Part shown: piece by piece, positions 48,872 to 59,612 of the stretch | How positions within the stretch are numbered: the stretch's first letter is position 1 | Layout of the letters: each line of letters begins with the position of its first letter | Origin: Chromobotia macracanthus | Lineage: Eukaryota; Chordata; Actinopteri; Cypriniformes; Botiidae | DNA length: 64,000 nt | Reading direction: 5' to 3' | Assembly: GCA_036877525.1 (NCBI GenBank) | Contig: JAZGTH010000007.1 | Coordinates: 6,633,501 to 6,697,500, forward strand | Position numbers and translations under genes: made by a program | The notes under the pieces: model-generated | The model's database searches: none | What the model saw: only the letters and a program-made list of their open reading frames with translations | What the model was told of the DNA's origin: nothing

Positions 48872-49661
48872 ATGGGGAAAGTGTGTTCTTTAAATTGATT
48901 TGAGTTAATAATTACACATTGCTAACAAAATGTATAATGTTGTCAAGTACAAAAATTAAAAAATGTTTTTTAGGTCATCTTCTACGAGGACAGGAACTTC
49001 CAGGGTCGCTCTTATGAGTGTATGAGCGACTGTGGTGACATGTCACCCTACCTGAGCCGCTGTCACTCCTGCAGAGTGGAGAGCGGATGCTTCATGATGT
49101 ACGACCGTCCCAACTATATGGGAAACCAGTATTTCTTCAGGAGGGGCGAGTATGCTGATTACATGTCCATGTTTGGAATGAATGAGTGCATCAGATCCTG
49201 TCGTATGATCCCCATGGTAAGTTTAGAGACCAATTTATTTGTAATCAGTTAGCTTTCTTTAAGAAAGCTTTAAAAGTGTGAGAATGTTCTCGGAATGATG
49301 ATTACAAAAAGAAGAACTAAATATATGTTTACATTGGTTGTTGGTTATCCCAAAAACACTTAAATGTATTATTGGATGTCTCTTCCAGCACAGGGGATCC
49401 TACAGAATGAGGATCTATGAGAGGGAGAACTTCATGGGCCAGATGTACGAGATGATGGATGACTGTGACAACATCATGGATCGCTACCGCATGAATCACT
49501 GCCATTCCTGCCACGTGATGGACGGTCACTGGCTCATGTATGAGCAGCCCAACTACAGAGGCAGGATGTGGTACTTCAGGCCTGGAGAGTACAGGAGCTT
49601 CAGCAACATGGGTGGCATGAGATTCATGAGCATGAGGCGTATCATGGATTCTTGGTATTAG
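48872..49661 (+). CDS. crygm: gamma-M-crystallin (gene N)
   Basis: Exon 1 48872-48880 (MGK, donor GTGTGT), exon 2 48974-49216 (243 bp), exon 3 49389-49661 (273 bp), giving 174 residues. The N-domain has MSDCGDMSPY, DRPNY and MNECIRSC, close to E and Q. The C-domain starts HRG but from its first Met is identical to F, H, J, K and L. Upstream sequence, leader and introns are not of the F-M type, so the shared exon 3 suggests conversion of that exon alone. AATAAA is at 49687-49692. Confidence 0.94.
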
Positions 49662-49692
49662 TTATGATATTTATTCTGATATTTTCAATAAA

Positions 49693-51140
49693 ATAATTGC
49701 TCTAAGAAACTAATTATTGTGTGAAATACTATCATTAAAAAACTAACGTAAAATATTTAATATTTATTAGAAAGCCGCAGTAGATTCATGAGTATCTATT
49801 ATTTTTAATGTCTAGAATAAATCAAGAATTTAAATTCAACAGTCCAGATGTCTTCTTTTAATATACTTACAACAAATGCCGTATGGACAATTTAAATAGC
49901 TTCATTAAGAATTATTGGCTATAGCCAAAAACAATATTTTATGGTGGTGGGCATTTTACAAAGAAGCAATTCCAACAATGGTATAGGGTAGCATTTGCAT
50001 GTAGGCATGCTACCAACACAATGGTTATTGGTTATGGCTCAACCGGACGTGAATGATATTGGAAAGATCCCATCCCCTCCTACAGACCTTAAACTGCACA
50101 GAATGTACTGTATGATAACTGTCTGCATCTCTTATATGCTGTCATCCAAAAGATTGCCCAGGTTGATTATTCCTTCAGAAAGATCATCCAGCCCTGTCCG
50201 TGCTGTGTCCAGTGCATGCATTGCACATATATATTTGGACCACAGTGAAAAACAGTGAAATTATGCGCATAAAGAGGCATTTTAATCTTGCTTGCATCAC
50301 AAAGCTTAAAATAGTTGTAAAGATAAGACATCCATATTAAATAGTTTTGCATAGAAAAGTGCAAAAGTGCAGCCAAGACATCACATCTATACATCATATA
50401 GATGTGATGTCTATACATTTGTATAGATGTGATGTCTATTCTTTCTCAGTGCAAAGTTTACAGAATGGCCTTCGATGATGTTTGTCCTATGATGTCAGAA
50501 TTCTCCGATTGAAGACATCACTGCCAGGTCTTGAATGTCTGCTGAAGGCCTTCTGCAACTCGTGAAAAATCTGTGCCGAATGTATCAAGAGAAACATTTT
50601 GTTTTCTGGCATTTGCACTTAAAACATACTTTCCCTGATCAAGATGCACAAACATTAAGTGTTTGAAGAAGTAAGAAGTGCTGTCTTGGCAAATTTGATT
50701 TTGCAGATATTTGTTCAATGGCCAAATAACTGTACTGTGGGACTATTATTATTGTTGTTGTTATTATTATTAGTAGTAATTTGGTTAAACTGCAAGCTGG
50801 TTCTCAACATGGCAGCCCCTACAAGCCCAGCTTCAACAGTAAAATATCTTTTTTTATTTAGGTCACTGATGTAACTGCCTATGACAATCATCTCATGTGA
50901 GTGTCTACTAGAAAACAAACTGGGTACATCTTTAATTTAGTTGTACTACATTTAGTTTAGTTGTGTCTACATTTTAAAAATAAGAATCCATCACATGCCT
51001 CATGCTCATAAATCTCTTCCAGCCATAATGCTGAAGAAATTTTACTCAATACAGCTCCTAATGGGTTGTTGTTTTTGGTGGGAATAAAGGATTTAATAAA
51101 GATTTTCAGGACTCAGTGTTTAGTGTCGTAGAGAAATTAT
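49693..51140. other. intergenic N-O with a hairpin
   Basis: N (plus) and O (minus) converge here. Contains the perfect inverted repeat at 50376-50412 and an ATT/GTT repeat at 50742-50778. No gene seen. Confidence 0.45.
50376..50437. repeat. perfect 16-bp hairpin plus a third arm
   Basis: AGACATCACATCTATA (50376-50391), loop CATCA, then the exact complement TATAGATGTGATGTCT (50397-50412). The same second arm is repeated at 50422-50437. Confidence 0.85.
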
Positions 51141-51160
51141 TTTATTAAATCACTAAAACT

Positions 51161-51856
51161 CTAGTACCAAGAATCCATGATACGCCTCATGCTCATGAAT
51201 CTCATGCCACCCATGTTGCTGAAGCTCCTGTACTCTCCAGGCCTGAAGTACCACATCCTGCCTCTGTAGTGGGGCTGCTCATACATGAGCCAGTGACCGT
51301 CCATCACGTGGCAGGACTGGCAGTGGTTCATGCGGTAGCGATCCATGATGTTGTCACAGTCATCCATCATCTCATACATCTGGCCCATGAAGTTCTCCCT
51401 CTCATAGATCCTCATTCTGTAGGATCCCCTGTGCTACATTGGAAAGAAGTCCATTATGTTTCAGTTGTCTCAAGTGTGTTAAATTATTACAAATATATTT
51501 TCTCAACTTACCATAGGGATCATACGACAAGACCTGATCCAGTTGCTCATTCCAAACATGGACATGTAATCAGCATACTCGCCCCTCCTAAAGAAATACT
51601 GGTTTCCCATGTAGTTGGGACGGTCGTACATCATGAAGCATCCACTCTCCACTCTGCAGGAGTGACAGCGGCTCAGGTAGGAGGACATGTCAGCACAGTC
51701 GCCCATACACTCATAAGAGCGACCCTGGAAGTTCCTGTCCTCGTAGAAGATTATCTTTTTTGGAACACAAAAACAAACATCTGTATTTTTAAACAAGAGA
51801 AAGAAGAACTACTGTTTTTATCTCAAGATTTACCAACAGTTACTCACCCTGCCCAT
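51161..51856 (-). CDS. crygm: gamma-M-crystallin, inverted copy (gene O)
   Basis: Exon 1 51856-51848 (MGR, donor GTGAGT), exon 2 51754-51512 (243 bp), exon 3 51433-51161 (273 bp), giving 174 residues. The N-domain starts IIFYEDRNF with GDCADMSSY, DRPNY and MSNWIRSC; the C-domain has NHCQSC, EQPHYRG and MDSWY. Intron 2 is of the same type as in K and M. It lies on the minus strand between plus-strand genes N and P, so this piece was inverted after duplication. Exon 2 is preceded by CCAAAAAAG, a weak polypyrimidine context. The minus-strand AATAAA is at 51146-51141. Confidence 0.93.
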
Positions 51857-51916
51857 GATGGTGGTGGTAGTTGTTTTCGTACTGGTACACTGATACTCTG
51901 CTCCTTTTAACCCTTA

Positions 51917-51973
51917 CTTATACCTGCCCAAATCTAAAAGATATGTGCCTCCTATTGTGAAAACTCCTGACCA
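51917..51973 (-). promoter_or_regulatory. gene O promoter
   Basis: Read on the minus strand: GTCAGGA (51971-51965), six bases, ACAATAG (51958-51952), then TATAAG (51922-51917). Confidence 0.68.
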
Positions 51974-53103
51974 AGCAAGATGGAACAGAAGCTCATGGAA
52001 AGCTGAAAAGCTTTGACAACATGTCTCTTGATTCTAGATGTATATATATATTTTATTAGTCTTGAAGGAAGTAGTGCATCTTAATGTTTCTTTTGTGTTA
52101 AACTGGCAGCTGAACCATCCAAAAATTCTGTGTGAAGATTTTTGCTTTTCCAATTCACATTTATCAGGTCTTCATTCCAAAATAAACATTTTAATCTCAC
52201 CAGCCAGTGGATTATTTGAGCAAATACGAGAATATCCAGAAAATAAAGTTGTATCTTTGTTAAAGAGGTATATCATTCCTCCTCATTCCATCATCATATA
52301 GATGAACTAGTATTTTATCATATTAACTACTGATGTAGGACCACCACGCATGACCTTATTTACGTACCCAAGCAATCACCCTGAACTAACTAATGTGAAA
52401 GATGTGAATCCTCTACAGTTAATATGAAATCCTCTAACAATGTTTTAATGTAGTTTGAAAAATATAAAATTTGCTGTGATGTTCCTATTAAACAGATAAC
52501 ATGGAAATTTGTATAATTATGGGTTTAATCACACGTGAACTCCACCCAATATTGGTAAACTCTAACAGCTTTCTACTTTTTCTACAAAAATTAGGAACAG
52601 GGAAATCTGCATGTATGACTGAATTGCAAGCTGTGGTCGTTTGTTCAGGTATACTCATCTAATAATCAAGTAAAGGTAACTTAACCTTTAGAGAGGTTCA
52701 TTTGGAATGAGGCCAAAAAAGATACAGTTATACTATCACCTGAAAATGTTAAAGCTTTTTTTTGCAGCACTTTAAATTTATAGAATTATTTTTGTATAAT
52801 TAGTCACAGTGTAAATATTAGTTTTTACATTAAAGTATTACATATTTAAAAGTTTAAAAATAAAAAAAACAGTATTTAATTACATAAAACGAGCCTTGTT
52901 TAAACATGCTGACCATCACTGTCAATGTAACAGCCATGTAACTTGAGTTGGACAAATTATTTTATTTTAATAAATAAAACCAATAACAAAAATGTATTTC
53001 AAAATGACTGAAAATGTTATGTAAATTGTATACAACCTGTAGGTTCAGTCAAAAAGGCCCACAATGAAAGCCCTCCATGCTACTAAAAGCTTCCATACTG
53101 GTC
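51974..53103. other. intergenic O-P
   Basis: Spacer between divergent genes O and P. AT-rich, no gene seen. Confidence 0.45.
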
Positions 53104-53171
53104 TGCTGATTCAGGAATTTGTTTATCCCAGTAGCCAGCACAGTTTTATTCAGCTCACTCGGCTATAAAAG
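53104..53171 (+). promoter_or_regulatory. gene P promoter
   Basis: TGCTGATTCAGGA at 53104-53116 (Maf-like), TATAAAAG at 53164-53171. No ACAATAG follows; a TTGTTT lies at 53120-53125 instead. Confidence 0.65.
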
Positions 53172-53246
53172 TGAAGGTGATACCGGACAGCAGAACAGGA
53201 CAGTATAAACAAAGGGCAGCAAAGCAGCTCAAGAGCAGGTTAAAAA

Positions 53247-53978
53247 ATGACTACCTCTGGAATGAACATGTGCAGGGTAAGTTAAAAAGAAAAACATACA
53301 TATCATTAAAATGAAATATTCGCTGAAATGCATATTGTTACCATAACTTCACATGGTTTACTTCTTTAGGTCGTCTTCTATGAAGACAGAAACTTCCAGG
53401 GTCGCTCTTATGAGTGTATGAGCGACTGTGCTGACATGTCACCCTACCTGAGCCGCTGTCACTCCTGCAGAGTGGAGAGTGGATGCTTCATGATGTACGA
53501 CCGTCCCAACTACATGGGAAACCAGTATTTCTTCAGGAGGGGCGAGTATGCTGATTACATGTCTATGTTTGGCATGAGTGACTGTATCAGATCTTGCCGT
53601 ATGATACCAATGGTAGGAGCATACATTCAGTCTGTTCACAGCACTTTGCTTAATGCTTTTATGATAATTTAGCACAATTTGTAATTACTTAAAATGACTT
53701 TGCAGTACCGAGGACCCTTCAGAATGAGGATCTATGAGAGGGAGAACTTCATGGGCCAGATGTACGAGATGATGGATGACTGTGACAACATCATGGATCG
53801 CTACCGCATGAATCACTGCCATTCCTGCCACGTGATGGACGGTCACTGGCTCATGTATGAGCAGCCCAACTACAGAGGCAGGATGTGGTACTTCAGGCCT
53901 GGAGAGTACAGGAGCTTCAGCAACATGGGTGGCATGAGATTCATGAGCATGAGGCGTATCACTGATTCCTATTATTAA
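53247..53978 (+). CDS. crygm: gamma-M-crystallin with long N-terminal arm (gene P)
   Basis: Exon 1 53247-53276 is ten codons (MTTSGMNMCR, donor GTAAGT), exon 2 53370-53612 (243 bp, donor GTAGGA), exon 3 53706-53978 (273 bp, stop TAA), giving 181 residues. The first ATG after the TATA box is used here; it has A at -3 (AAAAATGA). In-frame ATGs at 53262 (MNMCR) and 53268 (MCR) are alternatives, the last giving a usual-length leader. The N-domain starts VVFYEDRNF with MSDCADMSPY and MSDCIRSC. The C-domain starts YRGPFRMRIY and ends RRITDSYY, unlike the common DSWY. AATAAA is at 54021-54026. Confidence 0.92.
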
Positions 53979-54671
53979 AATGAGATTTATACTAATGTGA
54001 CAAAATTGGTCTTAATTGACAATAAAGCACTTTAATCTCGGAAAGTCTTTACTTAGATTTTCTATTTAGCTGTTTCCAAATAAGTCTTCATCATAAAATA
54101 TATTACTGTAATAAAATGATTTCTGTAAGACCACAATCACTATACTGTTATCTAAACATAAATGTAATAAATCTGGTAACAATCATCAAATCAAAAAGTT
54201 TATAAATATACGTTATAGTAGTTTGATCTAAAATCAAAGGCCTGGCCTCTATAGTTCCATTAGGCCAGCCATATTGCTTTCAATCCAGTCATTCATTCTT
54301 CAGACCTGCTTATCCCCTGAAGGATCACAGAAGGGCTGGAGCCAATCCCAGTATCTCTGGCAGTAGGAACCAATCCAACCAATCCATTGCAGGGCATATT
54401 GCTTTAAGCCAGTTTGAATTTTATCATAAACTGTGGTGTCCCTTAGGACCTAGTTCTCCTAGCCTCACTCACCTCACCACCACAGCTAATGCCTTGTTTT
54501 TTTCAGATGTAACCTCTGCTCTCTTTACCTCTATTGGTAAAAGAAAATGCTACAGGCACTATGCTCTGTTTTAACATCCTATCTGGACATTGAAAATATG
54601 ATTCTTGTCAGTAGGCAATAAAGTAAACAATGTAACCCTTTATTTAAAGGAAAAGTTAATCACTTTTTATG

Positions 54672-54707
<36 letters not shown>

Positions 54708-55904
54708 CCTTGAAGTATGTATGTAAACTTGAAGTACATATGTAACCTTTTTATTAGGGCTGCGCAATACAGAAGAAAATGTGATATGCGATATCTTGCT
54801 AAATAATGCCATGTATGATATGTGTTACAATAATGTTTTAGGTTTGTAAAGTCAATTTAAATTATTTAAAAAAATAAAAACTGCAAATTATATAACCAAT
54901 GTACGTTTCGCATCATTTTTGTGAAAACAAACACATATTCCAACTAATTTTTGCATGCAAGTATCTCTGCATCAACCTTAAACTTTGACTATACATAACC
55001 TTTTGAAGTTTTAAAATTATTAAGTTATTGCAAGCCATTGTGATAATGCATATTGCGATATACACCTTTGTGATATTTTAATGATTTTGATATATGTTGC
55101 AGCTCTGCTTTTTATTCAAAATCTTTCATTAACTCATATATACAGAGTTCTATGCAAACATGACAAGACAAAAACCTCATTGGTTTTTGTATTATGTCTT
55201 ATCATAAGATGCAAAAAGAACCAATAAGATTTGACATTATTGAAGAGTTGCCAAATTTGTTATGGGTTCTGTACACGTGTTGATCAGTGATTTGATTTGA
55301 GAGTGGTTAATGACTTCAATTTCAGGTCTGTTCACCATATAAAGTGATCATATCCATAGCATTATACCACTAGACCACAGGTTACTTTTATTCTACCTTC
55401 ATGTCCTTTTTAGAGATTGAACATTTGGTCCCAATTCAGTTCTACTTTCTTCATAAACATCTTTCGTGTTCCACAGAAAAAAGTCATTTGAGTTTGGAAT
55501 GACATGAAGGTGAGCTAACAATCATACGGTTTTCACTTCTGGTTGAACTCTTGTGAACCTTTTCTGTAACTCTGCTCAGAAATATAGCAATCGAACAATT
55601 TCAAACAAATTTTATTTATTAAAAATGTAATCAAATATAAGGTAAAAAATGAAGGGAATAAAACTTTCAATAACTAATGCTTAATGCCAATCAAGGCAGG
55701 GTAATTGTAGCAGACATAAAAAAAAACAAAAAACTGTGCTTTCAGGACCAGGTTACACAGGTTACATTTTGGCTGTTTAAAGTGCTTTCTTGCTATTGGA
55801 ATTGCTTAAAAAGCAGAAAATTCTAATTTTCTCCACAACAAGGCTTGGAATAATAACCCTTTCAGGTCTGTAGTAACAAATGGTACTACTCACTACACCA
55901 TGCA
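53979..55904. other. intergenic P-Q with AT repeat and a dispersed-repeat fragment
   Basis: 54280-54400 reads like a common fish dispersed repeat (TTCATTCTTCAGACCTGCTT, GGGCTGGAGCCAATCCCAG). An AT run lies at 54673-54706. No gene. Confidence 0.45.
54673..54706. repeat. AT microsatellite
   Basis: An uninterrupted AT run. Confidence 0.85.
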
Positions 55905-55965
55905 GCTGACTAAGCCCTTTTAAACAATAGGAATACAAATTCTTTGTGGGTCCATATGGTATAAA
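55905..55965 (+). promoter_or_regulatory. gene Q promoter, Maf/Sox-like pair
   Basis: GCTGACTAAGC at 55905-55915, ACAATAG at 55924-55930, TATAAA at 55960-55965. Confidence 0.7.
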
Positions 55966-56017
55966 GGCCACAGGCTGTCATTGCAATGGCAAGTTCGGAA
56001 TAACCACAACAGCAAAC

Positions 56018-56874
56018 ATGCACGGAAAGGTAAGCTGAGGACTAACCATACTGACAAGGTTCTACCGTACGTAGAACGAAACCACAGCAATTCAACTGAA
56101 AAGACAGCTAGATGTTGTTGGATAATTCAGTCACAAATTACCACTTTCTGTTTTGTTTTTTCCAGGTTATCTTCTACGAGGACAGGAACTTCCAGGGTCG
56201 CTCTTATGAGTGTATGAGCGACTGTGCCGACATGTCCTCCTACCTGAGCCGCTGTCACTCCTGCAGAGTGGAGAGTGGATGCTTCATGATGTACGACCGT
56301 CCCAACTACATGGGAAGCCAGTATTTCTTTAGGAGGGGCGAGTATGCTGATTACATGTCCATGTTTGGAATGAATGAGTGCATCAGATCCTGTCGTATGA
56401 TCCCCATGGTGAGTTCCATAAACATTTAGTTTGTAACTTCTCTCAAAAAAGCTATAAAAATGTATCTGGATCTGAGTTACAGTTTTAAAACCCTTTGCCC
56501 CAAAACCATAGAAAACCTTTGTAGATTTATGCTTTAATTTGTTAGCAAATTAAAAATTTGGTTCTGGAAGTTACAGTTAATGGACTTCTCTTCAAATACA
56601 GTACAGAGGATCCTATAGAATGAGGATCTATGAGAGGGAGAACTTCATGGGTCAGATGTACGAACTGACAGACGACTGTGACAACATCATGGATCGTTAC
56701 CGCATGTCTTACTGTCAATCCTGCCACGTGATGGACGGTCACTGGCTCATGTATGAGCAGCCCAACTACAGAGGCAGGATGTGGTACTTCAGGCCTGGAG
56801 AGTACAGGAGCTTCAGCAACATGGGTGGCATGAGATTCATGAGCATGAGGCGTATCATGGATTCTTGGTACTAG
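56018..56874 (+). CDS. crygm: gamma-M-crystallin (gene Q)
   Basis: Exon 1 56018-56029 (four codons, MHGK, donor GTAAGC), exon 2 56166-56408 (243 bp), exon 3 56602-56874 (273 bp), giving 175 residues. An earlier ATG at 55986 stops after five codons and lies at about the expected transcription start, so it was not used. The N-domain has MSDCADMSSY, DRPNYMGSQYFF (Ser for the usual Asn) and MNECIRSC. The C-domain has QMYELTDDC and RMSYCQSC before the shared ending MDSWY, so the first half of exon 3 is old and the second half matches the array. AATAAA is at 56889-56894. Confidence 0.94.
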
Positions 56875-56894
56875 AGTTCTGATATTTCAATAAA

Positions 56895-57217
56895 ATGATT
56901 TCCCAAAACTCTAATCATTGTGTATTGAACATTCTTCAGTTATTGGCCTTAGTAAGCACATAATTGCATCACAATTACAAATAGTAAGTAACAAATAGTG
57001 AAACATTTTTATCATAAAAAGTATGAAATATAATCAAATGTGCATATTAATGTTTTTTTTAAAGTTAGGTTTACATAATGCTGGCTAAAATGCGTTCTTT
57101 ATAGCTTTTAAAGAATATTCACCAACAGAATAGAACAAGAATAACTAAATTTGTGAATTGCTTGATATGATACCTGTTGATTGAGAGATAAAAAAGGGAA
57201 AAAGGGTTAGAGAACGA

Positions 57218-57303
<86 letters not shown>

Positions 57304-58290
57304 TTAGTGGTTATATTCCTGTTATATACCAGAAAGAAATTGTGAAAGTAAATGAGCCAGAAGTGGGAATCATGACAAATGAGTTGAAAACAGAGGGTTG
57401 CCAGGAGAAAATAATAAACAAATATAAGAACAACAATTTACACCAATCATGCTGAGAGTTTACATACAGTACACCTTTTGTGCTTTTGGTGTTCTTGAGT
57501 GTTTATTGTTTTCTCTGTGTTCTTGTTTGCCTGGTGTTCTTTAGTAGTGATTGTTTATACTTTTGTAATATTTGTACATAAATCTCCTATAAAACTGTAG
57601 AAAAGAAAGATCTCAAAATCATATAGCCACTATTGGAATGTGGTCAAATGTGCAGGAGATGCTGAAAAAGCCAAGAATGTGCACAACCTAAATGGTGTTT
57701 CTGAAGGCCAGAAAGAGTTTGTGGAACAAACAAAGGACTCATAAATAACTATCACAGAACATACAAACAGTCATTGATCATTCACGTAACAACACACAGT
57801 AATCAAGCCCATGTAAGCTTTTAAACGGGGTTGTTTTTGTAAAATCAGTTATTATGTGAACTATATGTACACATCTTTTTATGGAAATGGCTGAAGTCTC
57901 TCTTATCCTTACAAATCTATTTGGACTTTTAAAGTCCATTTGGTATCCTATTTATTATTTTATGATTCAAAAGAGTCCTCAAGAGCACCCATGTGCAGAT
58001 GCCCTCAAAGTGTCCTTTAAACAGCATTTAATTTACCTTAATCTTTTGATATAAAAGTTTGATGCACTATGTAAGCATAATATCAGAGCTTCCTTCCCAA
58101 CCTAAAAAAAAATGACTTTTAATCATTGGATTTTTGACATATAACCACCCACATTTACATTTACATATACTCCATGTTTTTGTCTAATAAACCAAGAAAA
58201 AAAACCTAATGACAAACCCCTTTTAAAGCTAAGCTAATTACATATCCAATAAAACAACAGGCAGCTCAGTTTAGCTAGTTCTGAAAATAA
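56895..58290. other. intergenic Q-R with AT repeat
   Basis: Q and R converge here. Apart from the AT run at 57220-57294 nothing is recognised. Confidence 0.45.
57220..57301. repeat. long AT then GA microsatellite
   Basis: About 75 bases of AT followed by a short GA run. Confidence 0.9.
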
Positions 58291-58315
58291 CACTTTATTT
58301 CTATATTCTAGAGGT

Positions 58316-59477
58316 TTAACACATGTCAGTGATACGCCTCATGCTCATGAATCTCATGTTACTGTATCCCATATCCCTAAAGCTCCTGTACTCTCCAGGC
58401 CTGAAGTACATCATTCTGCCTCTGTAGTTGGGCTGCTCATACATGAGCCAGTGACCCTCCATAACGTGGCAGGACTGACAGTCGGACATACGGAAACGAT
58501 CCATGATGTTGTCACAGTCATCCATCATCTCGTACATCTGGCCCATGAAGTTCTCCCTCTCATAGATCCTCATTCTGAAAGATCCTCTGTACTGTAAACA
58601 AAGAAAGGTTAATCAGATTATTTTTGTTACTTAGTGGCATCCCAGCAATACAAGCATACTCATCTTATAAATAAAATTTATAAGATGAGCTTTTAATACT
58701 GTCTTTATCTGTATTTTAACTGTATAATTTTTTACATTTATGTATTTAGCAGACACTTTCTATCCATAGCAACTTACAGTGCATTCAGGTTATACTGTTA
58801 TGTTAACTGAAAATCAAATCCAAAACCTTATCCCTGCTATCGCAATGCTCTACCAACTGGGCTAAAAAACAAAAACCTTTTCACAACTCTAAATGCAGAA
58901 TTATCAGTTAAACTCAGTTTGAGCACAGCTTCTCATTTCCCAAAAGCTTCTCATTTCACATTTTCGTTGAATTTGGTGACTGTTTATGACCAATCAGCAC
59001 TCTAAGTTCCTCTAAACTCTAAGTTTGGAGTGGGTGCATACTGGAGGAATCATGCGGCAGGATCTGATATTGTCGAACATCATGCCCATGCTCATCAGGC
59101 GCTGGATGTCATGGTACTCTCCCCTCCTCAGGAAGAACTGGTTACCCATGAAGCCATTGCGCTCATAGACCATGAAACAACCAGTCTCCACCCTGATGGA
59201 ACCAACACGGCTCAGGTATGAGGAGATATCAGAGCAGTCGCTCATGCAGTCATAGCTGCGGCCCTGAAAGTTCCTGTCCTCGTAAAAGATGATCTGTTCA
59301 TGGGAAGAAAAAGGCAGTGATTTCAAATAAATTGATTGTTTTTAAGATCTGAACTGTGTTACTTTATATTAGCCTTTAAAAGAGTTAAACAAACAAACTA
59401 GTTGCAATCCAAACCTGCAGCCTTCTATCAGATATTAAGCATATGCTTTTATGTTAAAGCACTATTACCTTGCCCAT
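58316..59477 (-). CDS. crygm: gamma-M-crystallin (gene R)
   Basis: Exon 1 59477-59469 (MGK), exon 2 59293-59042 (252 bp), exon 3 58591-58316 (276 bp), giving 178 residues. The N-domain has three extra codons in its last loop (HDIQRLMSMGMMFDNIRSC) and lacks two Cys that the others share (SRVGSIRVETGCF against SRCHSCRVESGCF). Exon 2 ends CRMIPP. The C-domain is typical gamma-M with RMSDCQSCHVMEGHWLMYEQ, ending RSFRDMGYSNMRFMSMRRIT plus DMC, resembling gene C. Its front and back therefore look of different age. Intron 2 (450 bp) carries a minus-strand SINE. The minus-strand AATAAA is at 58299-58294. Confidence 0.92.
58733..58868 (-). mobile_element. tRNA-derived SINE in intron 2 of gene R
   Basis: Read on the minus strand: an A-box-like TAGCCCAGTTGGTAGAGCAT, a decayed B-box and the tail GTAAGTTGCTATGGATAGAA then AGTGTCTGCTAAATACATAA. 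Same family as the copy in gene E intron 1, and also inside a crystallin intron. Confidence 0.75.
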
Positions 59478-59547
59478 CGTGATAGTGTTTTTCTCAGTGC
59501 TTCAGTTCACTGTATCTGCTGTACTTTGATGGCCTTTGCTGGTGGTT

Positions 59548-59612
59548 TTTATACTAAAACCAGGGGCCCTCATTTCGTTGTTATTCAAATGCCAAAAGCT
59601 GATGAACAAGCA
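59548..59612 (-). promoter_or_regulatory. gene R promoter
   Basis: On the minus strand: TGCTTGTTCATCAG (59612-59599), ATTTGAATAACAA (59590-59578), TATAAA (59553-59548). The same order and words occur at gene C. Confidence 0.7.

Noticed and set aside
51269..51910. Plus-strand open frame of 213 codons over gene O
   Set aside because: It is the antisense of exons 2 and 3 of gene O running through the intron. The codon pattern of this family keeps the opposite strand open, and similar antisense frames lie over F, G, H, I, J, L and M.
55360..55390. tRNA-like word on the minus strand (GTGGTCTAGTGGTATAATGC)
   Set aside because: Only an A-box-like part is present; no T-arm or closing stem could be found, so neither a tRNA gene nor a SINE can be supported.
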